22,936 bases of DNA from positions 1 through 22,936 of the IMG/VR virus record IMGVR_UViG_3300037586_003966. The stretch is one strand, 5' to 3'. This document shows positions 14,405 to 22,098 of the stretch, in pieces; the first letter of the stretch is position 1; every line of letters starts with the position of its first letter. This DNA comes from a virus. The translations under genes were made by a program, and so were the position numbers. The notes below the pieces were generated by a model, which did no database searches, was not told the origin of the DNA, and saw nothing but the letters and a program-made list of their open reading frames with translations.

Positions 14405-15046
14405 TTAAGTTGCCACCAATTTAGTATCATCAGTTCTGGCGTACGCAGACTGGTTGTTGAGCCAATCCACCAAATGGTTAGTGATATCCGGGAGTGGCGC
14501 TTCATCATTGGCGCTATCGAAATAGGTTTTTAATTCGTCTACCACGTCGCTTTCTTGAATATAAACTTTTTGAAACTTATCTTCGATTAAATCTAGGGTT
14601 TGTTGATCCACACAAAACGTCTCTAAAAACTGTTGATAGGTGTTATTGTTTTCATTGGTGCTCCCTAACATAAAAATACGCCCCAGGGCCTTGGCGGCTT
14701 CTCCTCCTTCAGCCACGTCTATGCCGGCCCCAACGGCGCTGGCGGCCATGGCGGCTCCTGTTCCGGCTATTGCCACCGGGGCCGACGTCGCCACACCAAC
14801 GCCAGCTACACCCAATTTGGCTAAAGGAATGGCTATTTTCTTTGCTTTGGCGAGGTAATTGCGCCAATGGCCATCTTGAGCAATCTCTTTCTCGCGTTGG
14901 TTTAGTTTTTCTTGATCTCCCAAATACTTGCTGATGTCAACTGCTAATTTAAAATCTCCCACATTGAAGGAAGTATCGCATGCGTCAAATTCTTCTACTA
15001 TAAAATTTTCCCATCTCTCTAATATTAGTTTCATCTGCGTCATCAT
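14405..15046 (-). CDS. tagged protein with Gly/Ala hydrophobic segment, candidate internal head protein
   Basis: A 213-residue protein. The start at 15046 (MMTQMKLILERWENFIVEEF) is chosen because AGGA lies 6 bases upstream and it leaves no overlap. The frame can be extended to 15100, but without a site. The N-terminal NFIVEE resembles the T4 internal-protein signal (which ends FIAE) and contains an I-V-E cleavage site. Residues 70-109 are a long Gly/Ala-rich hydrophobic stretch (IAIPLAKLGVAGVGVATSAP, then GTGAAMAASAVGAG). The C-terminal half is acidic and helical (FCVDQQTLDLIEDKFQKVY). The plan of tag, soluble part and Gly-zipper-like segment is the same as in the protein at 13306-14001, though the sequences differ. 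Function is unknown. Internal or ejected protein is an inference. Confidence 0.8.
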   Translation of the reverse strand: MMTQMKLILERWENFIVEEFDACDTSFNVGDFKLAVDISKYLGDQEKLNQREKEIAQDGHWRNYLAKAKKIAIPLAKLGVAGVGVATSAPVAIAGTGAAMAASAVGAGIDVAEGGEAAKALGRIFMLGSTNENNNTYQQFLETFCVDQQTLDLIEDKFQKVYIQESDVVDELKTYFDSANDEAPLPDITNHLVDWLNNQSAYARTDDTKLVAT

Positions 15047-15054
15047 TCTATATC

Positions 15055-15594
15055 CTAAATCGTATATAAATAATAGAGAGAATAAGGATCTCTCACCCAA
15101 CCCTTTCGGATAGAACCCTTTTCAACCGCCTGCGGAACCTCTCCAAGTTCAGTAGAATCTTCTTTGTCTGGATGTACAAATTCGTCATCGGTCATGGAAA
15201 TAATTGCTTCTGTAGATTCAAAATAAGGTCGTTCCTCCTCAATAAAACGAGAAATATTGATGAGCGTCATTTTAGCACTATTAAGTTTTTCAGAATATGG
15301 CTTTTCCATCGTCGCCTCCATCGATCCATAAAAGGAGCCTCCTTGAATCGACTCTGGTATTATTAAGCCTTTTTTGCGTAGGAAAGAAAACAATCTATTT
15401 TGCGCGCCGTACGATAGATCTGTGATGTTCTCCTTCGGAAAGGCCACCACCTTGGTCTTAGCTGCCGACAACACAATATCAATATCGCCATGATCAAAGA
15501 TCATTAAATCGCCATTCATACTTTTACGAATGTCAAGTTCTAAAGTGACTGAAGGCGCGTGGGCGCTATTCCCAATTTTAATTGTTATTGCCAT
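15055..15594 (-). CDS. unknown protein of the head-assembly block
   Basis: A 179-residue soluble protein, overlapping its upstream neighbour by 17 bases. It has a beta-rich N-terminus (MAITIKIGNSAHAPSVTLEL), a NGDLMIFDHGDIDIVL strand pair, then LSYGAQNRLFSFLRKKGLI and PESIQGGSFYGSMEA, with an acidic helix and a C-terminal GWVRDPYSLYYLYTI. No membrane segment or known catalytic motif is visible. Tight coupling to the portal-proximal gene and to the tagged hairpin gene suggests a head or portal assembly role. I do not recognise the family. Confidence 0.8.
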   Translation of the reverse strand: MAITIKIGNSAHAPSVTLELDIRKSMNGDLMIFDHGDIDIVLSAAKTKVVAFPKENITDLSYGAQNRLFSFLRKKGLIIPESIQGGSFYGSMEATMEKPYSEKLNSAKMTLINISRFIEEERPYFESTEAIISMTDDEFVHPDKEDSTELGEVPQAVEKGSIRKGWVRDPYSLYYLYTI

Positions 15595-16414
15595 CAGTGT
15601 AGATTTCCTTTACAAGAGCTTGAGTACACATCAACATCATCAACGTTTCTTCATTTACGGTACTATTGGAAAAGTCATCGAGACGCTCAATTACTTGATG
15701 AGTTTTTTTAATCATTTCTTCGTCGTTTTTAATATGTTCGGTTGTTTTAGCCCTTTCCAACATCATCTTTAAACGTCCTATTTCTTCATTTAAAAACATT
15801 TTAAGCTGGACAGCATTATCCATAAAAGATGAAATATAGTATCCTAATAATTCTTTTTGTTCTGCTAAAAGCCCATCAGTGTATTTGGTGTTAAACTTTT
15901 CCACGAAGGTTTTATACACCACATTATCCATCGGCGATGAAGTATCGCTGTCTATTATTAACTCGCCCATGTTTTTTACAATGGTGTTTTCTAAAATGAT
16001 TTGATCCCGGGGAGAGACCTTGTCAGAAAAAATCTGTGCAATTGTGGCCAGCGTTTTATAATTGGGTACAAAGTTATTGAAAACAGCGGGAGATAATTCC
16101 GTATTAACATCCCGAATGAGTTCACTTTGCTGCTTAAAAAGCGCCGGCGTGTCAATCATGCGTTGATGGAGTTTTACTTCTTTGATGATCTTTTCAGAGG
16201 TAAGCTGATCCAAATTTTGATTCTCATATAACGAGCGGTAACAATCTAAATCTTTTCTTAGCGGAGTACCCCTCTTAAAATGTTTTTTAATGAGGGAGGC
16301 GGCTATTTCTTTTCTCGCAGTATCCTTTTTAATAATAGCTACGGTTGCCTCTTTGATAAGAGCTTCGTAGACGAAGGCACTATTTCGCTTTTTGTTGTGT
16401 CTGAATTTCATCAT
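15578..16414 (-). CDS. unknown helical protein following the portal gene
   Basis: A 278-residue, mostly helical protein overlapping the portal gene by 35 bases. GGAG is spaced better for the second ATG (16411) than for the first (16414), so the first Met may not be used. The N-terminus KFRHNKKRNSAFVYEALIKE is basic and is followed by long helices (LTSEKIIKEVKLHQRMIDTP, EQKELLGYYISSFMDNAVQL, HVIERLDDFSNST-like). There are no signal or membrane segments. The position right after gp20 is where T4 keeps the prohead core genes 67/68, but this protein is far larger than those. A portal-associated or core role is a guess from position. Confidence 0.8.
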   Translation of the reverse strand: MMKFRHNKKRNSAFVYEALIKEATVAIIKKDTARKEIAASLIKKHFKRGTPLRKDLDCYRSLYENQNLDQLTSEKIIKEVKLHQRMIDTPALFKQQSELIRDVNTELSPAVFNNFVPNYKTLATIAQIFSDKVSPRDQIILENTIVKNMGELIIDSDTSSPMDNVVYKTFVEKFNTKYTDGLLAEQKELLGYYISSFMDNAVQLKMFLNEEIGRLKMMLERAKTTEHIKNDEEMIKKTHQVIERLDDFSNSTVNEETLMMLMCTQALVKEIYTDGNNN

Positions 16415-18380
16415 CTTGCTCCGTGGGATTTTCTTGATTTTTTTCCAAGTCAGTCAAAAGAGTGCGCACCGATTCGTTAATTCTAAATAATTTGTCTTCT
16501 TCGGTTTGTTCTCTCAAACTATAAATAGACTGGTCATCTTCATAAATACTCATACCTTCCGCCGTTGGTACAAATCCTTTTCCGAGAGAACTTAACCCAT
16601 CGGCATACCCCGGAAAGACATTTCGAAGCGTGCTGCTTGCTTTTTCGCCAGCATATTGAGATTTATTCGAACGCGTCCTAGCGCCAGCAGATCGTTTATC
16701 TACTTTAACGGGGTGATAGACTTTGCCTTTGGCTCCCGGTGTAAGACGTGGAGAATCCCGGGTGCCGGGGGGAGCGGCGAGGAGTGCCGATTCTTCTCCC
16801 CCTCCTGCCTCCGCGGCCGGCATTTCTTCGGGGCCTCCGAGTTCTTCTCCTCCCATATCTCCACCTAAGTCGCCACCTAAGTCGCCCCCTAAGTCGCCCC
16901 CTATGGCGCCACCAGTTTCGGCGGCTGCGGCTGCTTCAGCCACTTGCTGCAGCGCTGCGTCGTGTTTACGATCATAATACATTTCACGTTGGCTTCGCAT
17001 AAATTCATCATGGGAGAGCCCAAAGATGTGATCGGATACCCATCGTCGGGAGAAGTAACCTTCGGTGGCAGATGCAGCAATATCAAACTTTTGTTTCCAA
17101 TGTTCAATTTCTTGTAGCTCTGCGATCTTTGAAGGATTATTAAGAGCTAACGTAAACCCAAGTAAATCATCTCCGCGGAATCCCAAAGTATAAAGATGAA
17201 TAATTCCAATCTTGGTAAGTTCTGCGATGATGACTCTCTGAAGACGCTGAATGGTTCTGGAGAAACGAATGTCTTTCTGCGCTAGGGTGGTCTTATCTTC
17301 TTCGGCTCCTTCGCCCATTGTAAGATACGACTGAGGAATCTTGAGCGCAGAAAACAACTTGTCGCGTAAATATTTAATGTCATCAATTGCAGTAATGTTC
17401 TGGGCGCCGGCGAGTGAAACAATGTCTGTTGCCGACCCGGGCCGAATCGGAATGAAATAGTCTTCCTCAATGCTCATGGGGTTATAGCGCAAATCAATGC
17501 GCCCAGACTCTGGGTTAACCACCGAATGTCGTTTAAGTTGCGTGACTACCTTTTGCATATATTGTTCTACATCTTGTGGTGGAATTGCACCGACATCGAT
17601 CTTAAAGACCCGGCGTTCGGATGAACGAATGACGCGGTACGCCATCATTGCGTCTTCCATCAGTGTTAGCTGGCGCCATATACGGCGAGAAGCCTCAAGA
17701 ATAGAAGTACCATAGGGCATATATTTATCATTACCTAAAATGCGGAAGTGTGCGATCTGCCAATTCTCAAACGTCATTCCGGCTGAGTTCCATTGATACT
17801 GAACGTAGTTAGGGTTCGTGCTGTCTTGGCCTTCTAAACGCTCCACTTCGGCGGGGGGCAATGCGATGGCAGACTTCACGCCATACTTTTCATCGATGTC
17901 CAAATACAAAAAGAAATCCCCGTACTTGCACATCGTACGACTCCATCCAAAAAGATTATACTGTACGTTTAAAATATTTTCGTACAGAACACTCAAAACT
18001 GCCTTAATTTCTTCGTTAGAACATTTCACTCTTAACATGGGTCGTAAGTCTGAGTGGGTTGTCATCTCGTCGGCGTAAATATCCAACGATGAAGCCAACT
18101 CAGGCATATATTCCATCTGATCAAAATCCACATAACGTTCTGAGCGGCGCTGATTGGCCACCGCGTTGCTGGATAATATCTCTAGGGGGTTATAAAGGGT
18201 CTTTTTAAACTGTTGTCCCGATGCCGTCTTGAATCGAGAAGAGAATTTATCTAAATGCTGCCGTCGGATACGTCGACCTGACTGCGACCTATAATTAATA
18301 ATCGGGCCCGAAAATAATCGAGTCAGGGCTTTAAATAATTTAGTTTCAGGGTTGTCTGGGTTTCGTTTGGGTCGTGCCAT
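16380..18380 (-). CDS. 20: portal protein, T4 gp20-like
   Basis: A 666-residue portal that forms the dodecameric vertex through which DNA is packaged. The N-terminal part has a basic stretch (YRSQSGRRIRRQHLDKF), then YVDFDQMEYMPELASSLDIY-type sequence with the T4-like order of ADEMT and DLRPMLRVK. The core has FGWSRTMCKYGDFFLYLDI, then FRILGNDKYMPYGTSILEAS, RVFKIDVGAIPP, and IRPGSATDIVSLAGAQNI with LRDKLFSALKIPQSYL. These are characteristic gp20 blocks. It is about 140 residues longer than T4 gp20 (524). The extra length is a low-complexity C-terminus with GGDLGGDLGGDLGGDMGG near residues 490-511, followed by a Pro/Gly section and a charged tail. It follows the terminase gene by 8 bases. Confidence 0.95.
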   Translation of the reverse strand: MARPKRNPDNPETKLFKALTRLFSGPIINYRSQSGRRIRRQHLDKFSSRFKTASGQQFKKTLYNPLEILSSNAVANQRRSERYVDFDQMEYMPELASSLDIYADEMTTHSDLRPMLRVKCSNEEIKAVLSVLYENILNVQYNLFGWSRTMCKYGDFFLYLDIDEKYGVKSAIALPPAEVERLEGQDSTNPNYVQYQWNSAGMTFENWQIAHFRILGNDKYMPYGTSILEASRRIWRQLTLMEDAMMAYRVIRSSERRVFKIDVGAIPPQDVEQYMQKVVTQLKRHSVVNPESGRIDLRYNPMSIEEDYFIPIRPGSATDIVSLAGAQNITAIDDIKYLRDKLFSALKIPQSYLTMGEGAEEDKTTLAQKDIRFSRTIQRLQRVIIAELTKIGIIHLYTLGFRGDDLLGFTLALNNPSKIAELQEIEHWKQKFDIAASATEGYFSRRWVSDHIFGLSHDEFMRSQREMYYDRKHDAALQQVAEAAAAAETGGAIGGDLGGDLGGDLGGDMGGEELGGPEEMPAAEAGGGEESALLAAPPGTRDSPRLTPGAKGKVYHPVKVDKRSAGARTRSNKSQYAGEKASSTLRNVFPGYADGLSSLGKGFVPTAEGMSIYEDDQSIYSLREQTEEDKLFRINESVRTLLTDLEKNQENPTEQDDEIQTQQKAK
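16849..16912 (-). repeat. GGDLGG repeat in portal C-terminus
   Basis: Four tandem 12-base units, on the plus strand near cc(a/c)cctaagtcg, encode GGDL/GGDM units. The copies are nearly identical in DNA, so the tract is young or prone to slippage. The same peptide repeat occurs in the scaffold-like protein. Confidence 0.8.
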
Positions 18381-18388
18381 AGTTTATC

Positions 18389-19972
18389 TCACTTTATAAT
18401 CCACATGAATTCATCATATAGATTTTTTGCTTCTGACATTTTATCAAGTACGCTATCGTTTTTGTAGCCTTCCTGCCCTTTAACCCGCGTATTAAAGGTG
18501 GTTGTGCTAGTGATGATCGAATCTACGAAAGCCTTTTGATAGTTTAAGTCTCGCGCGTTCGATTGAATGGCCGTATCGCGGACCCAACAAGCAATAGCAA
18601 GAGCCATGACCAAATCGTCATTGTATCCTTTCATTGCTTGAGGCTTCCCGTTTCGCCAAATAAATGTCTTCATTTCATTAATAGTTCGTGTAGAATATAT
18701 CTTAATTAGTTTATTTCTTATAAACTCTTCCAATTTGGCCACGATAAGGGGGCGCGTTTTCATAGAGGTGGTAAACCCCGCAATAGTATTAGAACGATAT
18801 TCGGCTTGATGCTGTTCAATATACTCGTGTGTGGATTTGACCGAATAATATAAATTAGGATAACGATATTCTACTAATTTGTCCAACACGGTATATCCAA
18901 TATTATTATTCTCAACCACCATCATAGCATTTCCGAACTCTCGTCCAATTTGATTAAGCATATTAGCAAATAAATCCGGGGTAACCTTTCCTTGATATTC
19001 CCCTATCACTTCTAAGGTTTCTATCTTAATGATATGAAAGGTGGAAAAATCTGATGCATCTCCGCGGGCAACATCTACTACTTGTAAATAATTGCACGTA
19101 GGATCATATTCTTCCCAAATCCAAAAATTGCGGTCCACGCCGGTACGGTATTTAGGTTCACACGTTCCCGCATGCAACCATTCCATACACGCAGGATCGA
19201 TAACGGTCTCACCGGATGTATTGAAATTGCACATCAACTCTTGGGCAATCTGTCGCTTGGACATATTCTTCGTTTCTTTCTTAAACCATTCTTCATCCCG
19301 ATCTGGGTGAATGTCCCACTGAAAAGTTGTAATGTTAAAATTGTTGGCGCCTGCCTCGGCATCGGTGCACGTTTTATGAAACCAGTTACCTACGCCATTA
19401 GGTGTGGATATTGCAATACAACGCCCACCGGTCGAGAGGGTGGGATATAAACCAGTCCACAACTCTTCCAGGCCTTCAATGTGGGCAGCCTCGTCCAACA
19501 CTAGCAACGACAACGCCTCCGAACGACCAGCGTCTCCAGACGTCGAGGCTGCCTTGATAGAGGAGCCATTAGAAAGTTCAAAGGATGTACGGTTGTCTAC
19601 GCTAATTTCGGCAATGCGGAGCCAATCTGGTAACTGCTTCATAATGCTTTTGACTTTCTTCACCAAGTTTCCTGCGGTTTGAAACTTGGTTGCCATTACA
19701 AGAATAGCCTTATCGCGATGGAACAACATCATCCACACGATATAGCCCGCAGTAATGGTTGAAATGCCTAACTGGCGTGCCTTTAACACTACATTAAAAC
19801 GATAATCATTAAAATCTTTTAAGAGATCGTCTTGATAATCATAAGTGTCAAATAAAATTTGCCCGTGCATCGGGTGAGATATGCGGGCATACGTGGTTAG
19901 AAAGTACGATGGATCTTTACCGCACTTTAATATTTCTTTTACTCTTTGCTTTTTGTCTAATTGAAAAGTCAT
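18389..19972 (-). CDS. 17: terminase large subunit, T4 gp17-like
   Basis: A 527-residue packaging motor and nuclease. The ATPase domain has KARQLGIST at about residues 64-72 in the Walker A position, LLVLDEAAH with the Walker B Asp-Glu at 160-161, and AISTPNG near 187-193 as the coupling motif. The nuclease domain has VVDVARGDASD (Asp300), MMVVENNN (Glu354) and GYNDDLVMALAIA (Asp452/453), the three acidic sites of the RNase H-like fold. The length is slightly below T4 gp17 (610). The Walker A lacks the usual GKT: Lys64 stands before ARQLG and Ile-Ser-Thr follows, a variant also seen in other phage terminases. The start at ATG 19972 has only a weak ribosome site. No small terminase is identified with confidence. 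Confidence 0.96.
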   Translation of the reverse strand: MTFQLDKKQRVKEILKCGKDPSYFLTTYARISHPMHGQILFDTYDYQDDLLKDFNDYRFNVVLKARQLGISTITAGYIVWMMLFHRDKAILVMATKFQTAGNLVKKVKSIMKQLPDWLRIAEISVDNRTSFELSNGSSIKAASTSGDAGRSEALSLLVLDEAAHIEGLEELWTGLYPTLSTGGRCIAISTPNGVGNWFHKTCTDAEAGANNFNITTFQWDIHPDRDEEWFKKETKNMSKRQIAQELMCNFNTSGETVIDPACMEWLHAGTCEPKYRTGVDRNFWIWEEYDPTCNYLQVVDVARGDASDFSTFHIIKIETLEVIGEYQGKVTPDLFANMLNQIGREFGNAMMVVENNNIGYTVLDKLVEYRYPNLYYSVKSTHEYIEQHQAEYRSNTIAGFTTSMKTRPLIVAKLEEFIRNKLIKIYSTRTINEMKTFIWRNGKPQAMKGYNDDLVMALAIACWVRDTAIQSNARDLNYQKAFVDSIITSTTTFNTRVKGQEGYKNDSVLDKMSEAKNLYDEFMWIIK

Positions 19973-19986
19973 GCATTGTAACTATT

Positions 19987-20565
19987 TTACTTTTCTACTT
20001 CCGAGCCTTTTTTGCGGGTATCGTTCTGTGGGCGCTTACCTTTCCAACCGCCTAGGTCGAGGAAGGCGCGCCAGCCTTTTTCAATGCGGTCCGTAGATCC
20101 TTCATCCACCATCACCGCCTCTCCAATGCCGCCAATCTTGTACTTCTGATAAACAGTCGCCCAAGAGTGGACACGGGACGTACTCTGTACAAGCACATCG
20201 ACTTCGCCTTCTTTGGTGAGGGCAACACTATTACCCGTCACATTCTTGTATTCCTTTTTGAGGAACTTAACGATGTCGGCAACACGCTGCTCCATTTCGG
20301 CTTCGAAGCCCGGAGCATACACTTCTTTAATTTGCAGTTCGGTTTGATAACTGACGCACAGGAGGGGGCCCATGAACCGAATGTTAAAGCCATCCATCAC
20401 GCGACGATCAATGAGGGGATTTCCTTCTTCTCTCTTGAGTCCTGCGGTGCGAACTTCACCGTCGGGAGAAAAGCTCTCGATGTGGGTACCGTCGTATGCA
20501 TTTGCTGCGGCCTGTGAAAGTCCGCGAATAACATCGAGTACAGTAACTGAGTTGTTTTTAGCCAT
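19987..20565 (-). CDS. unknown protein upstream of terminase
   Basis: A 192-residue soluble protein with GGAGACC before ATG 20565, overlapping its upstream neighbour by 8 bases. It contains VLDVIRGLSQAAANAYDGTH, GLKREEGNPLIDRRVMDGF, then FMGPLLCVSYQTELQIKEVY. A helix follows (FEAEMEQRVADIVKFLKKEY) and then VDVLVQSTSRVHSWATVYQK. The C-terminus is basic. Its place just before the large terminase is where a small terminase subunit often lies, but no DNA-binding helix-turn-helix is obvious and the family is not recognised. The beta-helix-beta pattern with a long central helix resembles small virion-associated folds. Role unknown. Confidence 0.8.
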   Translation of the reverse strand: MAKNNSVTVLDVIRGLSQAAANAYDGTHIESFSPDGEVRTAGLKREEGNPLIDRRVMDGFNIRFMGPLLCVSYQTELQIKEVYAPGFEAEMEQRVADIVKFLKKEYKNVTGNSVALTKEGEVDVLVQSTSRVHSWATVYQKYKIGGIGEAVMVDEGSTDRIEKGWRAFLDLGGWKGKRPQNDTRKKGSEVEK

Positions 20566-20941
20566 TATTTGGTCTCCATCCTTTTATCCATCTCTCTTCT
20601 CTATCTTCGACATATTCAATGTAGCATCTATAGCAACAGTCAAATTTGACTAGACAAACATCATCCATTGATCTTCTCGCGAAAGAATCACAGATCGGAC
20701 AACATTTCAAAGATTCTCTATTAAGTAGTTTTTTTGATATCTTAATACCATTTACATCTATTTTTTCTTGCCACACTTCGTTTTGCTGAATTTTGTGATA
20801 AAACTCACGCATTTGTTCAAGATATTCTTCTTCTTTGGTCTCGTCCCAGTTTGCTTTGGGGTTCTGTATAGCTTCTGCTCCATACTTTTCTGCGATGGCT
20901 TTTTCAAATGCAGCCAGCGTATCCCAATCTTTCTCTGTCAT
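20558..20941 (-). CDS. Cys-rich putative zinc-binding protein, unknown
   Basis: A 127-residue protein with an ATGA overlap to its upstream neighbour. The N-terminal half is an acidic helical region (AFEKAIAEKYGAEAI, EEYLEQMREFYHKIQQNE). The C-terminal half has Cys at 80, 81, 84, 96, 102, 103 and 106. The CPIC and C(C)YRC pairs form a likely zinc ribbon, followed by EYVEDREERWIKGWRP. The spacing fits a structural zinc finger with two CxxC knuckles. Its place two genes before the terminase suggests a packaging or late-regulation role, but no family function is known to me. Confidence 0.8.
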   Translation of the reverse strand: MTEKDWDTLAAFEKAIAEKYGAEAIQNPKANWDETKEEEYLEQMREFYHKIQQNEVWQEKIDVNGIKISKKLLNRESLKCCPICDSFARRSMDDVCLVKFDCCYRCYIEYVEDREERWIKGWRPNNG

Positions 20942-21369
20942 TTAGAGGCCTCAATCCAATTCGTCGCGACGTTTACAATTCCCACTGTTACTACAACACC
21001 GGTCGCCGTTCCTCCCGCAAACCATAACCAATTGTTGCGTGGCGATTGCTTTTTTAATGTTTCGGTGAGTGCTTCAATTTCTAAATCTTTTTTCTCAATC
21101 AACAAATCTGTTTCTTCTTTTAGTGCATCATAGCGAATTTGAGCATTCTGTAGGTCCAAATGAAACTTTGTTCCTTGTTTGTCTAATTGAAATTCAATCT
21201 CTAAGTCGCACTCACGCTGCCAAAATTCTTTGTCGGACATAAGAATGGCGGTGGCCTCCGGATCGAATAAGACTCCCTCAAACGGTGCAGGTTCCTCTTC
21301 CGCCAAAACAGAAAACTTTGGCCCCTCGGCCAAAGCAACACTGGTCAACAACAGTATACTACTCCACAT
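20938..21369 (-). CDS. exported coiled-coil protein with C-terminal membrane anchor
   Basis: A 143-residue protein. The start ATG 21369 gives a clean signal peptide, MWSSILLLTSVALA/EG. The longer TTG frame to 21393 is less likely, although GAGGAG lies near it. No lipobox Cys is present. The exported part has a coiled coil (ALKEETDLLIEKKDLEIEAL). The C-terminal hydrophobic segment (WLWFAGGTATGVVVTVGIV) near residues 114-135 would anchor it in the inner membrane. It overlaps the next upstream gene by 11 bases. With that N-anchored coiled-coil partner it forms a pair that resembles a spanin arrangement, but the topology is not that of a known outer-membrane spanin. Confidence 0.75.
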   Translation of the reverse strand: MWSSILLLTSVALAEGPKFSVLAEEEPAPFEGVLFDPEATAILMSDKEFWQRECDLEIEFQLDKQGTKFHLDLQNAQIRYDALKEETDLLIEKKDLEIEALTETLKKQSPRNNWLWFAGGTATGVVVTVGIVNVATNWIEASK

Positions 21370-21742
21370 ACTCAAAACCGAATAACTCCTCAATATCTTT
21401 GGCTAGCTGTTCTGGATCTTTAATAAAATCGTGCAGGTATTCTTGATACTTTCTATCTCTTTCGCTTCTGATTGTTTCCAAATTCACTTCATAGTTCCGT
21501 TGAAGTTTTTCCAACTCTTCTTTATATGTCCGGAGTGCAGCATCTCGTTGTCTCAACTCCTCATCGTGAATGGCTTGCAAGCCTGTGATTTGGTCTTGTA
21601 AGCTTGTACGCATAGACTCATGTACTTCTTCTAAACGATTATAATCGGCTCGCATTTTACCCATTACTACCAACAAACATAATATTAGTAATGTCTCTTT
21701 CCAGTTCTTGCGGAAAAATCTAAAAATGCTTCCAATATTCAT
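21359..21742 (-). CDS. N-anchored coiled-coil protein (i-spanin-like)
   Basis: A 127-residue protein starting at ATG 21742 with an ATGA overlap. A basic N-terminus (MNIGSIFRFFRKNWKE) leads into one membrane helix near residues 16-29 (TLLILCLLVVMGK). A long coiled coil follows to about residue 110 (RLEEVHESMRTSLQDQITGL, ELRQRDAALRTYKEELEKLQ), ending in an acidic tail. This N-in/C-out plan is that of phage inner-membrane spanins (Rz type), which act with an outer-membrane partner to fuse the membranes at lysis. Family-level sequence identity cannot be judged. The overlapping next gene encodes another exported coiled coil, supporting a pair. No endolysin or holin is seen nearby. Confidence 0.75.
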   Translation of the reverse strand: MNIGSIFRFFRKNWKETLLILCLLVVMGKMRADYNRLEEVHESMRTSLQDQITGLQAIHDEELRQRDAALRTYKEELEKLQRNYEVNLETIRSERDRKYQEYLHDFIKDPEQLAKDIEELFGFEYVE

Positions 21743-22083
21743 TCTTTACTCAAATAGGAGGGATTAAATAGCGATTCGCCAGCGCGTTCGCGGCGCCACT
21801 CTTTGACCATATTGCCAAAACGATCCGAAAGAAGTTTTTCAAAGCTTTCCTGTGCTTCCGGGCCCTGGTCTTCCAGAGCTTCATACATGTCCATCATATT
21901 AAGAAACACTTTCTTAACATCGTCCATTGTGTAACCCGGGCCCGGGCGACTAAGAGGGCCCGGGCGTCCAACTTTTCCCAAGCTCTGGGCTGCAGACTTT
22001 TCGCTATAAGTCAACCCTGTAGGAACAGCTTCGTTAAGCTCTTCCAAAATAATCTGTACAAGTTTGTCTTTGGTGATTTTCAT
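21739..22083 (-). CDS. small tagged protein, candidate internal head protein
   Basis: A 114-residue protein. The start at 22083 (MKITKDKLVQIILEELNE) is set by GGAGGAATTTAAAA directly upstream. A 7-residue extension to 22104 would start inside that leader and overlap the previous gene. The first 18 residues are the MKxTKxxLxxIIxEE tag with an I-L-E site. The middle is Gly/Pro-rich (GKVGRPGPLSRPGPGYT), then helices (VKKVFLNMMDMYEALEDQGP, FEKLLSDRFGNMVKEWRRER). Its first 20 bases of leader and first codons are nearly the same as those of the upstream gene. Inclusion in the capsid is inferred from the tag. Confidence 0.8.
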   Translation of the reverse strand: MKITKDKLVQIILEELNEAVPTGLTYSEKSAAQSLGKVGRPGPLSRPGPGYTMDDVKKVFLNMMDMYEALEDQGPEAQESFEKLLSDRFGNMVKEWRRERAGESLFNPSYLSKE

Positions 22084-22098
22084 TTTTAAATTCCTCCT
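22064..22098 (-). promoter_or_regulatory. duplicated ribosome-binding leader, copy 1
   Basis: The minus strand reads AGGAGGAATTTAAAAATGAAA. It is identical to the leader at 22362-22388 from AGGAGG to the second codon. The GGAGGA site is built from the last codons of the upstream gene, which therefore ends in Gly-Gly-Ile. Confidence 0.75.

Noticed and set aside
16519-16528. CTATAAATAG inside the portal gene
   Set aside because: It matches the promoter-like element but lies deep in coding sequence with no gene start close by in the minus direction, so it is probably chance or codon-driven.
16849-16912. Tandem 12-base repeats as a possible CRISPR array
   Set aside because: There are no spacers; they are in-frame coding repeats of the portal protein.
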